64,000 nucleotides of DNA from Pseudarthrobacter sp. NS4 (GTDB taxonomy: Bacteria; Actinomycetota; Actinomycetes; Actinomycetales; Micrococcaceae), in NCBI RefSeq assembly GCF_024758005.1, contig NZ_CP103288.1:434001-498000 (forward strand). The letters are read 5' to 3'. Shown here piece after piece: positions 55,777 to 63,521 of the stretch. Within the stretch, counting starts at the first letter, position 1, and each line of letters begins with the position of its first letter. A model generated the notes under the pieces. That model had not been told where the DNA came from. It saw nothing but the letters and a program-made list of their open reading frames with translations, and ran no database searches. A program made the translations under genes and the position numbers.

Positions 55777-56889
55777 ATGACGTCCACGCTTACCCCGGTG
55801 CGCAGCAAGCGCTCCGCACTCACCAAGGGCCAGCTGCCCAAGTACGCGCCGTACATCGTTCTGGCCGCAGCCTTGATTGTCGGTGCTGCCATCCTGGCAC
55901 TGATGGGCTTCAACGCCTTCGGCTGGGGCATTGTCTCGGCGTTGCTGTTCGCCGTCGGCCTCGTGTCCTGGAGCGCGGCGGTGGAAGGTTCCCGCAAGGC
56001 CAAGGACAGGCTCGCAACCTGCCTGGTGGTGGGATCCTTCCTGGTTGCACTGCTCCCTCTGATCTCAGTGATCTGGACCGTGCTGGTCAACGGCGTGCCC
56101 GGACTCGTGAACCCCGGGTTCCTCACCAATTCCATGAACGGCGTGACGGGCGTCTACGACAACCGGGCAGTTGAGGAAGGTGCGCCGGTGCTGGGCGGCA
56201 TCTACCACGCCCTGCTGGGCACCGTGCAGATCACCTTGCTGGCCACCGCTATCTCCGTACCCGTGGGACTGCTCACGGCCATCTACCTCGTGGAGTACGG
56301 AAACGACGGCCGGCTGGCCAGGGCCATCACCTTCTTCGTGGACGTCATGACGGGCATCCCGTCCATCGTCGCCGGCCTGTTCGCCGCGGCCTTCTTCTTC
56401 GCCGTGGTGGGGCCGGGCACCAAAACCGGCGCCGTGGCCGCCGTCGCGCTTTCCGTGCTCATGATCCCTGTGGTGGTGCGGTCCAGCGAGGAAATGCTGA
56501 AGATCGTTCCCAACGAGCTGCGCGAGGCGGCGTACGCGCTGGGCGTGCGCAAGTGGCGGACCATCGTGAAGGTGGTCATCCCGACGGCGATTTCCGGCAT
56601 CGCATCCGGCGTTACCTTGGCTATCGCCCGGGTAATCGGCGAAACGGCTCCCATCCTGGTCACAGCAGGCTTTGCCACCAGCATCAACTCCAACGTGTTC
56701 AGCGGCTGGATGGCGTCACTGCCCACGTTCATCTACACCCAGATCCTGAACCCCACCTCGCCGGCCAACCCGGACCCGTCCTCCCAGCGTGCCTGGGGTG
56801 CGGCCCTGGTGCTGATCATCCTGGTGATGATCCTCAACCTGGGGGCCCGGCTGATCGCCCGCGTCTTCGCTCCCAAAGCCGGCCGCTGA
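55777..56889 (+). CDS. pstA: Phosphate ABC transporter permease PstA
   Basis: The second Pst membrane subunit. The 370-residue protein is longer than the usual 280-300 because of an N-terminal extension with two extra hydrophobic segments (about 27-47 and 53-70). A typical PstA core follows, with LREAAYALGVRKWRTIVKVVIPTAISGI as the EAA loop. The start ATG 55777 is immediately after pstC, and pstB follows 82 bases later. Confidence 0.96.
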   Translation: MTSTLTPVRSKRSALTKGQLPKYAPYIVLAAALIVGAAILALMGFNAFGWGIVSALLFAVGLVSWSAAVEGSRKAKDRLATCLVVGSFLVALLPLISVIWTVLVNGVPGLVNPGFLTNSMNGVTGVYDNRAVEEGAPVLGGIYHALLGTVQITLLATAISVPVGLLTAIYLVEYGNDGRLARAITFFVDVMTGIPSIVAGLFAAAFFFAVVGPGTKTGAVAAVALSVLMIPVVVRSSEEMLKIVPNELREAAYALGVRKWRTIVKVVIPTAISGIASGVTLAIARVIGETAPILVTAGFATSINSNVFSGWMASLPTFIYTQILNPTSPANPDPSSQRAWGAALVLIILVMILNLGARLIARVFAPKAGR

Positions 56890-56971
56890 CCCCGGCTCCG
56901 GCTGCAGCCCCTACCGGTTCTTCCGCCCGGTACCTAAACTTCAATTCATACCCAGTTAGTGAAGGAACACC

Positions 56972-57751
56972 ATGTCTAAGCGCATCGACGTCAAGGACCT
57001 GAACGTGTACTACGGCGATTTCCTCGCCGTGGAGGACGTCACCATCAACATCGAAGCCAAGTCCGTCACCGCGTTCATTGGCCCGTCGGGTTGCGGAAAG
57101 TCCACGTTCCTGCGGACCCTGAACCGCATGCACGAGGTACTCCCCGGTGCCCGGGTGGAGGGCGAAGTCCTGCTCGACGGCGACAACCTGTATGGCCCCG
57201 GCGTGGACCCTGTCACCGTGCGCTCGCAGATCGGCATGGTGTTCCAGCGCCCCAACCCGTTCCCCACCATGTCCATCCGGGACAACGTGCTGGCCGGCGT
57301 CAAGCTGAACAACAAGAAGATCTCCAAGGGCGAGGCCGATGTCCTGGTGGAACGCTCGCTGAAGGGCGCCAACCTCTGGAACGAGGTCAAGGACCGCCTG
57401 GACAAGCCTGGTTCAGGCCTCTCCGGTGGCCAGCAGCAGCGCCTCTGCATCGCCCGCGCCATCGCCGTGGAGCCGCAGGTGATCCTCATGGACGAGCCGT
57501 GCTCCGCCCTGGACCCCATTTCCACGCTGGCCATTGAAGACCTCATCAACGAGCTCAAGGACCAGTACACGGTGGTGATCGTGACCCACAACATGCAGCA
57601 GGCAGCCCGCGTCTCGGACCGGACAGCCTTCTTCAACATCGCCGGCACCGGCAAGCCCGGCAAGCTGATCGAAGTCGGGGACACGCACACCATCTTCAGC
57701 AACCCCATCCAGAAGGCCACCGAGGACTACGTCTCCGGCCGCTTCGGATAA
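56972..57751 (+). CDS. pstB: Phosphate ABC transporter ATPase PstB
   Basis: The ATPase that powers PstCA. The 259-residue protein has Walker [10 protein letters not shown] at 37-45, the Q-loop [10 protein letters not shown], signature LSGGQQQR, Walker [14 protein letters not shown] and the switch His in [19 protein letters not shown] lies just before ATG 56972. No phoU follows; the nearest PhoU-like gene is the DUF47 gene at 59.4 kb. Confidence 0.97.
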   Translation: MSKRIDVKDLNVYYGDFLAVEDVTINIEAKSVTAFIGPSGCGKSTFLRTLNRMHEVLPGARVEGEVLLDGDNLYGPGVDPVTVRSQIGMVFQRPNPFPTMSIRDNVLAGVKLNNKKISKGEADVLVERSLKGANLWNEVKDRLDKPGSGLSGGQQQRLCIARAIAVEPQVILMDEPCSALDPISTLAIEDLINELKDQYTVVIVTHNMQQAARVSDRTAFFNIAGTGKPGKLIEVGDTHTIFSNPIQKATEDYVSGRFG

Positions 57752-57771
57752 AGCCGGAAGGCACGCCGGCG

Positions 57772-58179
57772 TTATTCCGGAACCTCCAGCTGGAACCCGC
57801 AGCGGCAGCGCAGCACCCGCGTGGGCAGGCAAACCGCGCTTAGACCGCTCCCACTGTTGCTGCTCCGGTAGCAGAGACGCTCAATTTCAAACTCGGCTTC
57901 CTCCATGGGAAAACCACAGTGGATGTAGTCGTCTCCGAACATGATCACCTTCGCCATCCAGCGCACCTGGTGCAGGGCTGATGCGACGTCTGACGCATAG
58001 GCAAGGTGCTCGTGGAACAGGCTGCATTCATTGCAGGTGTAGGAGACGGTGACCAGGTCGCCGCCCCCGGCTCCCATTGCCGTGATGGCGTGGATGGTCA
58101 GCTGGTGTTCGGTCCCACAGGTCTCACACCGGAGTTGCCGTGGCTGGGGCAGGGGGCGCCGGGGATTCGAGGTAGACAT
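57772..58179 (-). CDS. Cysteine-rich probable zinc-ribbon protein
   Basis: A 135-residue protein with an N-terminal CETCG, a CNEC pair about 30 residues later, and further cysteines in IHCGF, RLCYR and a C-terminal RCRCGFQLE. This suggests one or two zinc ribbons. No named family is recognised. It lies between pstB (convergent) and the Pit gene (same strand), which does not by itself show a phosphate role. Confidence 0.7.
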   Translation of the reverse strand: MSTSNPRRPLPQPRQLRCETCGTEHQLTIHAITAMGAGGGDLVTVSYTCNECSLFHEHLAYASDVASALHQVRWMAKVIMFGDDYIHCGFPMEEAEFEIERLCYRSSNSGSGLSAVCLPTRVLRCRCGFQLEVPE

Positions 58180-58398
58180 GACGCCTGCTCTTTTCCGCGT
58201 TGTGCATCCAGGCCGCCGGTATGCTGCAGCGGCGAACGTCCGCGGCCCTGCACAAGGTGGCGGACGGCTGTCCCTGGCGTCAGTGCTGAGGGACTACTTT
58301 CGAATTTACGTCACCGGCGTTCGGCTGTACAGGGTGCGTCCGGTCTACAGATTCGTCCGTGCCAGCCAGAACGGCTCCAGCCGGCGGCTCAGGGGAAA

Positions 58399-59412
58399 TC
58401 AGCTGCCCAGCGGGGAGAGGGCCAGCGCCAGGACGAACGCCAGTCCGGCTGTGGCGGCCGGAGTCAGCGCCCAGAGGCCCACGATCCGGATCACCAGCCT
58501 GCGGTTGGTCACCGAGAAATGCTGGTTCTCACCCGCCCCCAGGACGGCTGAGGTGACGGTGTGGGTGGTGGACAGCGGCCAGTGAAGCCCGATGGCGCCC
58601 ACGAGCAGCATCACGGAGCTGAGAATCTGCGCCACGGAGCCCCGCAGCGGATCAATACGGGTCATTTTGTACCCAATGGTTTGCGAAATCCGCCAGCCGC
58701 CAAAGAGCGTTCCTGCCGAGATCATCACGGCCGAAAGCAGGGCAACCCACAGGGGGATGGTCCCGCCGTCGGAATAGCCTGCGGCCAACAGGGACAGCAA
58801 CAGGACCGCGCTGATCCGCTGGCCGTCCTGCAGGCCGTGACCGAAGGCGACGGCCCCCGACGCGATGGCCTGGCTGCGGCGGAAGCGCTGGTTCACCACA
58901 TTGGGCTGGGTATGGCGGGCCGCCCAGGTGGCCGGGTAGACCAGCAGGAACGCGCCGCTGTAGGCCACCAGCGGGGACAGGACCAGTGGGAGGACCACCT
59001 GGAACAGCAGTGACTGGTCCACCCCGCCCACGCCCGTGCCACCCACTGCAAGGCTGGCAAGACCCGCGCCGGCCAGGCCTCCCACCAGGGCGTGGGTGGA
59101 GGACGCGGGGATGCCGCGCCACCACATCAGCAGCCCCCAGGCGAAGGCGCTCGCCAGCCCGGCAACCACAATGTTGAGGCCGTCCGTGCCGGGCGGCAGG
59201 GTAATCCAGTGCTGGCTGACGGCCACCGCCAGGGTGGCACTCAGCAGGGCGCCGATGAAGTTGAAGAAGGCGGCCAGCAGCACAGCGACGCTGGGGGTGA
59301 GCGCCCTGGTGCGGGTGGCGACAGCCACGGAGGTGGAAGCGTCGCGGAAGCCGTTGAGGAAAGCAAACCCGCCGGCCAGCAGGACCACCGCGCCGAAGAT
59401 GAGTGGTGTCAC
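58399..59412 (-). CDS. pit: Pit-type inorganic phosphate transporter
   Basis: A low-affinity phosphate carrier of the PiT family, driven by H+ (usually with a metal-phosphate complex). The 337-residue protein has about ten membrane segments and the family repeat seen twice: FAFLNGFRDASTSVAVATRTRAL in the N-half and AFGHGLQDGQRISAVLLL in the C-half. GIPASSTHALVGG and LSTTHTVTSAVLGAG are the paired re-entrant motifs. The start is GTG 59412, one base past the DUF47 stop, so the two are co-translated. Confidence 0.93.
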   Translation of the reverse strand: MTPLIFGAVVLLAGGFAFLNGFRDASTSVAVATRTRALTPSVAVLLAAFFNFIGALLSATLAVAVSQHWITLPPGTDGLNIVVAGLASAFAWGLLMWWRGIPASSTHALVGGLAGAGLASLAVGGTGVGGVDQSLLFQVVLPLVLSPLVAYSGAFLLVYPATWAARHTQPNVVNQRFRRSQAIASGAVAFGHGLQDGQRISAVLLLSLLAAGYSDGGTIPLWVALLSAVMISAGTLFGGWRISQTIGYKMTRIDPLRGSVAQILSSVMLLVGAIGLHWPLSTTHTVTSAVLGAGENQHFSVTNRRLVIRIVGLWALTPAATAGLAFVLALALSPLGS

Positions 59413-59413
59413 C

Positions 59414-60031
59414 TCAGGATTCCTTGACGATGATGCTGCCCACCTGGGTGGCAATCCGCCGCATGTCCTTGGTGACCTCCACCAGCTGGTTGGCAATATC
59501 CCGGTTGCGGGAATACTGGGCCCATTTCATGTCCTTGATCATGTCCGCCACCCACACCCGATGCGTCCGTTCGGCCCGTTTGGCCAGGCGCAGGATTTCG
59601 ATCCAGTAGTCCTCCAGGTCATCGAGGTTGTTCAGCTGGCGCATGGCCTCCACAGTCAGCTCGGCCTGCCTGCTGATGATTTCCAGCTGGTCAGTTGCAC
59701 GCTTGGGCAGCCGCTCCAGCTTGTACAGGGCCACGAGCTCCGCGGCGGCGTCCATCTTTTCCATGGCCTCGTTGAGGTAGCGGGAAAGGGCGTACATGTC
59801 CTCGCGGGGGAGCGGGTTCACGAAGCTGGTGCGCATGTGGGTCAGGAGGGCGAAGTGCAGTTCGGCGGACTTGGCCTCGTGGTTGTGCATGTCCTCGACG
59901 AGCTTGCCGTGCTCGGCTGCAGGGACGCCGAGGATTTCCGCCAGAGTGCCGCTGGCGTGCACGATCTGCTGTGCCATCTGTGCGAGGAGGGTCAGCCCGG
60001 CGGGCTCCTGGGGAAAAAGGCGCAGCTTCAC
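59414..60031 (-). CDS. DUF47 (PhoU-like) partner of the Pit carrier
   Basis: A 205-residue all-helical protein of the DUF47/PhoU-like family, commonly encoded directly before pit and thought to control the carrier. Visible are the paired E/DxxxH/D metal-binding-type segments (DMHNHEAKSAELHFALL, and ERTHRVWVADMIKDMKW). The start is GTG 60031. It forms a two-gene operon with the Pit gene on the minus strand, facing away from pstSCAB. Confidence 0.9.
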   Translation of the reverse strand: MKLRLFPQEPAGLTLLAQMAQQIVHASGTLAEILGVPAAEHGKLVEDMHNHEAKSAELHFALLTHMRTSFVNPLPREDMYALSRYLNEAMEKMDAAAELVALYKLERLPKRATDQLEIISRQAELTVEAMRQLNNLDDLEDYWIEILRLAKRAERTHRVWVADMIKDMKWAQYSRNRDIANQLVEVTKDMRRIATQVGSIIVKES

Positions 60032-60362
60032 AGTGATTACCGGTCTCCGGGGAAAGTACAGGGCGGGGATTGCCGCCGTGTGACTTGACCCCGGCAGGCA
60101 ACTGACGCTAACTCTACCGGGCCGTAACTGCGCCGTAGAAATGGCAGGCAGAACCTGAAATGGGAGAACACCGAAAGGGCAGGAAAATGGTGCCGAACCG
60201 GATACGCCTCTCGGCGGTAGGCCGCTCTAGGCGGCTAAGTGTTGAAGCCCGGGGGTTTCGCGGTTCGGCACCGATTTCAGTGTTCTACTTTGCAGGCCTC
60301 AAGTCAATCTTGACAGATGGGCACTGTGGGGAAAACAGGACGGAGATCAGCCTTAGCCCAGG
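60032..60362. repeat. Gene-free gap with a large inverted repeat (60189-60272)
   Basis: The 331-base gap between the DUF47 start and the downstream minus-strand gene has no supported reading frame. GGTGCCGAACCG at 60189-60200 pairs perfectly with CGGTTCGGCACC at 60261-60272. The 60 bases between contain smaller GC hairpins (CGGCGG/CCGCTC-type). The flanks also share CTGAAAT/ATTTCAG and AGAACAC/GTGTTCT words. It may be a structured 3' end for the minus-strand gene that stops at 60363 or a small RNA. Confidence 0.5.
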
Positions 60363-61022
60363 TCAGTCCAGTTCGCCCAGGCGCCACGCGTTGGCGGCGT
60401 GCTCCAGGTCTTCGGCTGTTTTCACCAGTTGGTGCGAGTTGCGGGTCAGCTTGCTGGCGTGCGCCTCGTTCGCGTGCTCGGCTCCGTCTGCGATGGTCGC
60501 CTGGCCGAGTGCCACCACGCGGCAGAAAGCGGCGGAACGTTCCAGCGCGACGTCGAACTCGCCGTCGAATGCTCCGGACAGGATGGCATCCGCCATGGCG
60601 GTCATTTCATCTGCGCCGGGCGGCTCGGCTGCGCCTGCCACCACGTTGGACACCTGCGCGGTGTCCCTGCCGGCGCGGAAGTACACGGAGATCCGCTCCG
60701 GGTCCTGGACGGTGGCCGCACGCAGGGCATAGAGCCGCCACAGTGCGCCGGGAAGCGAACGGGCCGGGCTCTCTGCCCACATCTCGGCGATAGCCTCGAG
60801 GCCCTGTTCGTCGGCGAGCTTCACCAGCCGTTCGGTGACCACGGGGTCGTCGCTGTCCCGGCCGTGGCGGACCAACGCCTGGGCGGCAAGGTGGGCGGCC
60901 TCTGAGACGCGGGCGGGATCGGCGCCGCCCGCAAACGGCTCGAAGTCGATGGGAGCGAAGGGCTTGGGCTTGTGGTGCCGGTTCGCGCCGCCGTAATGAC
61001 TGGATCCTGCTTGCTCACTCAT
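60363..61022 (-). CDS. Conserved actinobacterial protein of unknown function
   Basis: A 219-residue soluble, mostly helical protein. It opens with HYGGANRHHKPKPFAPIDFE and continues through ALWRLYALRAATVQDPERIS to ALERSAAFCRVVALGQATIA. Coding composition is strong and ATG 61022 is plausible. I believe similar proteins are common in Micrococcaceae, but I do not recognise a function. It is divergent from the tRNA gene. Confidence 0.75.
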   Translation of the reverse strand: MSEQAGSSHYGGANRHHKPKPFAPIDFEPFAGGADPARVSEAAHLAAQALVRHGRDSDDPVVTERLVKLADEQGLEAIAEMWAESPARSLPGALWRLYALRAATVQDPERISVYFRAGRDTAQVSNVVAGAAEPPGADEMTAMADAILSGAFDGEFDVALERSAAFCRVVALGQATIADGAEHANEAHASKLTRNSHQLVKTAEDLEHAANAWRLGELD

Positions 61023-61196
61023 GCCCCCACGCTACTCCTGTGCCGCAGTGGAAATCGAGCATCGCCCGCTGTCCTCCACGTCCGACGGCGGCGCCCGGGT
61101 GGCGTGCGAAGACGCTTGAACCATGCGTTAGAGTATTAACGTCCAGAAATGGATGGGCCGGATGGGCCGGACACAGTGTGTCTGACCAACCGGCTG

Positions 61197-61269
61197 GGGC
61201 CTTTAGCTCAGTTGGTAGAGCATCGGACTTTTAATCCGTGGGTCGTGGGTTCGAGCCCCACAGGGCCCA
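61197..61269 (+). tRNA. tRNA-Lys (anticodon TTT)
   Basis: A 73-base cloverleaf with acceptor GGGCCTT/AGGGCCC (one G-T pair), D-arm AGCTCAGTTGGTAGAGC, anticodon loop CTTTTAA giving TTT, and T-arm GTGGG-TTCGAGC-CCCAC. The discriminator base is A; CCA is not encoded. TAGAGT at 61129-61134 is a plausible -10 box. A strong terminator follows. Confidence 0.97.
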
Positions 61270-61275
61270 CCCGCG

Positions 61276-61317
61276 AAGCAGGCCAGAGGCGTTTAGCCTC
61301 TGGCCTGCTTTTGTTTT
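61276..61317 (+). terminator. Rho-independent terminator of tRNA-Lys
   Basis: The AAGCAGGCCAGAGGC arm pairs with GCCTCTGGCCTGCTT around the loop GTTTA, followed by TTGTTTT. It begins seven bases past the tRNA. Confidence 0.9.
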
Positions 61318-61425
61318 AAATACCCAAACAACGCAAACCCAAGGTTTTCACTCGGGACGTTTTTGAGTTGCGTCGTAAGCGCCATTTGAGCCGGAACCGC
61401 AGCCAAGGCCGGATCCATGGAGGCG

Positions 61426-61560
61426 TCATAATACTGCTCCAAGTGGACTTTCTTTTCGGGCTTTCAGCCAAGGAACAAACAAGTATTGGACCAACGTAGA
61501 TGTGAAGAAGGCAGCGCCTAAAGTAGCTGCGATTGCCCAGAGCGTCCTCTCGGCAGACAT
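61426..61560 (-). CDS. Tiny single-pass membrane protein
   Basis: A 44-residue frame from ATG 61560 to TGA 61426: an N-terminal MSAERTLWAIA, one membrane span of about 20 residues (ATLGAAFFTSTLVQYLFV), then a positively charged tail PWLKARKESP. This order of hydrophobic span and positive C-terminus is that of a real small membrane protein. AGGG lies about a dozen bases upstream. A second frame from ATG 61618 overlaps it, and a one-base shift would join its first 20 residues to this protein. Flanking bases 61318-61425 hold nothing recognisable. Confidence 0.5.
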   Translation of the reverse strand: MSAERTLWAIAATLGAAFFTSTLVQYLFVPWLKARKESPLGAVL

Positions 61561-61679
61561 CAGTGGACCACCCTGTCATCTCCTCCGCACTTAGGGCCCG
61601 TTCCGGCTTAGATTCCATTTTTATCGTCCCCGCGTCGCGGACAGGGTTGGGGGCGCCCCGTACCGGACGGCAAGCCGTA

Positions 61680-63521
61680 TTAGCTGATGGCGGTCATGAC
61701 GTTCCAGCCGTCGCCGACTTTGATGCGGGAGTCGTAGAGGCCGGTTCCGGTGCCGGGGTAGGTCCAGAGGGTGCCGTTGGTGTCGCGGGCGGTGAGGTCG
61801 GGTTTGCCGTCTCCGGTGAGGTCTCCGGCGGCGCTGATGGCGGTCATGACGTTCCAGCCTTCGCCGACTTTGATGCGCCAGCCGAAGAGGCCGGTTCCGG
61901 TGCCGGGGTAGGTCCAGAGGGTGCCGTTGGTGTCGCGGGCGGTGAGGTCGGGTTTGCCGTCGCCGGTGAGGTCTCCGGCGGCGCTGATGGCGGTCATGAC
62001 GTTCCAGCCTTCGCCGACTTTGATGCGCCAGCCGAAGAGGCCGGTTCCGGTGCCGGGGTAGGTCCAGAGGGTGCCGTTGGTGTCGCGGGCGGTGAGGTCG
62101 GCCATGCCGTCGCCGGTAAAGTCCCTTGCTGCCGCAGAGGGAGCCAACAATCGGGGGACTGTTCCGGTGTTGAGCAGGCGATTAGGGGTACCGGCTGAGG
62201 TGTTTGTGATAAGACCGGAAATAGCCGCGGAGGTCAATTCGGTAGTTATCCCTGCCGGCGTCGATCCAGGCGTCAAGGACAAGGCAACGGCGGCAGCACC
62301 TGCAGCGTGCGGAGACGCCATGGAGGTCCCGCTCATTGTGGCTATCGCCGTCGTCGAGGTGTGGACAGCGGACTGAATGCCGACGCCGGGCGCGTACAGG
62401 TCCACACAGCTCCCGTGATTTGAGAACGATGCCTGTCGATCCGAGGAATCGCTCGCTGCGACAGTCAGGGCTTCAGGCACCCGCGCCGGGGAAGCGTTGC
62501 AGGCGTCGATCGCGGCGTTGCCGGCAGCCACGACAGCTGTAACGCCGTCGCTGATGACTCCCCGGACAGCAGCGTCCAACACAGCGCTGACGGGACCGCC
62601 AAGGCTGAGGTTGACCACGGCGGGTGTTCCTTCAGCATGGTGGGACGCTATCCAGTCAAGGCCAGCGATGACGTCGGAGTAGAAGCCCGAGCCGTCGCAG
62701 GCGAGGGCACGCACGGGAATGATGGTGGCCGCTTTGGCTACCCCATAGGACTTTCCGGCGATGGTTCCGGCCACATGGGTGCCGTGGCCGTTGCAGTCGC
62801 TGCTGCCCCGGCCGTCGACAATTGCAGTCCAGCCCGCAGTTACCCGGCCACCGAAATCAGTATGGGCAGCCAACACGCCAGTGTCGATAACGTACACATT
62901 CACGCCCGATCCGGTGGCTGGTGGCGTGAAGGTGCCAGAGAACGGGAGTGACTCCTGGTCAATTCTGTCCAGGCCCCACGGTGGCGACTGCTGGGTCTCG
63001 TATAGGGAAACGGGAGCGTCGAGTTCGATGGCGGACACCCGGGCAGAGTGGGCCAGGGAGGCAGCCTGTTCTTTGGTGGCGGTGATGACCGCTGCCTGTA
63101 CCGCTGCGGAGAAGGTCCTTTCCACGCCAACCCCCTGTGAGCGTAGGGACTTGGCCTCCTCAGCTACGCTGGCACCTTTATGGAAGCTGACCAGGTACCG
63201 GCTACTGTCACCGGCCAAGGGGGCGGCAGTTGGGGCTGTGCCCTTACCAGCGGTCTCTTTCGGTGCCTCTATTACGGGAATCAGCGGTCCAGGTGCGAGA
63301 ACCTCGGCAGAGGGGGCAGACGCGGGGATAGGCGCCGGCGCCGGTGTCTGGGACGTGCCGGAGACAGACGGGAGCACTTTGTCGTTTCCTCCGGGCCAGA
63401 GGAGCGGATCGACCGCCACCGTCGGGGTGCTTGCCATAGCCGGAGGGGCCATGAGCGTAACAGCAGCCGTCACAACCAGTACGACGCCAATCGAGCACTC
63501 GAGGCGTTTCCGTAATGACAT
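61680..63521 (-). CDS. Secreted S8 (subtilisin-like) serine protease with FG-GAP/VCBS-type repeats
   Basis: A 613-residue exported protease. The signal peptide is residues 1-30 (ending APPAMA), followed by a Pro/Ala linker, an inhibitor-I9 propeptide (about 108-172, [17 protein letters not shown]) and the S8 domain with Asp213 (VIDTG), His246 (GHGTHV) and Ser400 (GTSMASP). From about residue 460 come three 50-residue repeats ([20 protein letters not shown], then TYPGTGTGL), a calcium-binding FG-GAP/VCBS-like beta-propeller fragment. GGAGG lies four bases before ATG 63521. The protein ends abruptly after the third repeat. Confidence 0.93.
   Translation of the reverse strand: MSLRKRLECSIGVVLVVTAAVTLMAPPAMASTPTVAVDPLLWPGGNDKVLPSVSGTSQTPAPAPIPASAPSAEVLAPGPLIPVIEAPKETAGKGTAPTAAPLAGDSSRYLVSFHKGASVAEEAKSLRSQGVGVERTFSAAVQAAVITATKEQAASLAHSARVSAIELDAPVSLYETQQSPPWGLDRIDQESLPFSGTFTPPATGSGVNVYVIDTGVLAAHTDFGGRVTAGWTAIVDGRGSSDCNGHGTHVAGTIAGKSYGVAKAATIIPVRALACDGSGFYSDVIAGLDWIASHHAEGTPAVVNLSLGGPVSAVLDAAVRGVISDGVTAVVAAGNAAIDACNASPARVPEALTVAASDSSDRQASFSNHGSCVDLYAPGVGIQSAVHTSTTAIATMSGTSMASPHAAGAAAVALSLTPGSTPAGITTELTSAAISGLITNTSAGTPNRLLNTGTVPRLLAPSAAARDFTGDGMADLTARDTNGTLWTYPGTGTGLFGWRIKVGEGWNVMTAISAAGDLTGDGKPDLTARDTNGTLWTYPGTGTGLFGWRIKVGEGWNVMTAISAAGDLTGDGKPDLTARDTNGTLWTYPGTGTGLYDSRIKVGDGWNVMTAIS
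61683..62132 (-). repeat. Three 150-bp in-frame direct repeats in the S8 protease gene
   Basis: Units start at 61683, 61833 and 61983, exactly 150 bases (50 codons) apart. The second and third units are almost identical at the DNA level, and the first differs mainly near GLFGW/GLYDS and E/D. Such identity, including third positions, points to recent duplication or gene conversion. Confidence 0.9.

Noticed and set aside
58180..58398. A plus-strand frame reading VLRDYFRIYVTGVRLYRVRP before the Pit gene end
   Set aside because: No suitable start codon, and the frame continues antisense into the Pit gene. I see no gene in this gap.
61683..62132. Possible CRISPR array or minisatellite at the regularly spaced 150-bp repeats
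   Set aside because: The units are contiguous, in frame and encode 50-residue protein repeats. There are no short repeats with unique spacers and no cas genes.
61533..62198. A 221-residue plus-strand protein with Gly/Val/Ala-rich repeats
   Set aside because: It is the antisense reading of the protease repeats; the minus-strand frame has signal peptide, catalytic triad and a good ribosome site.
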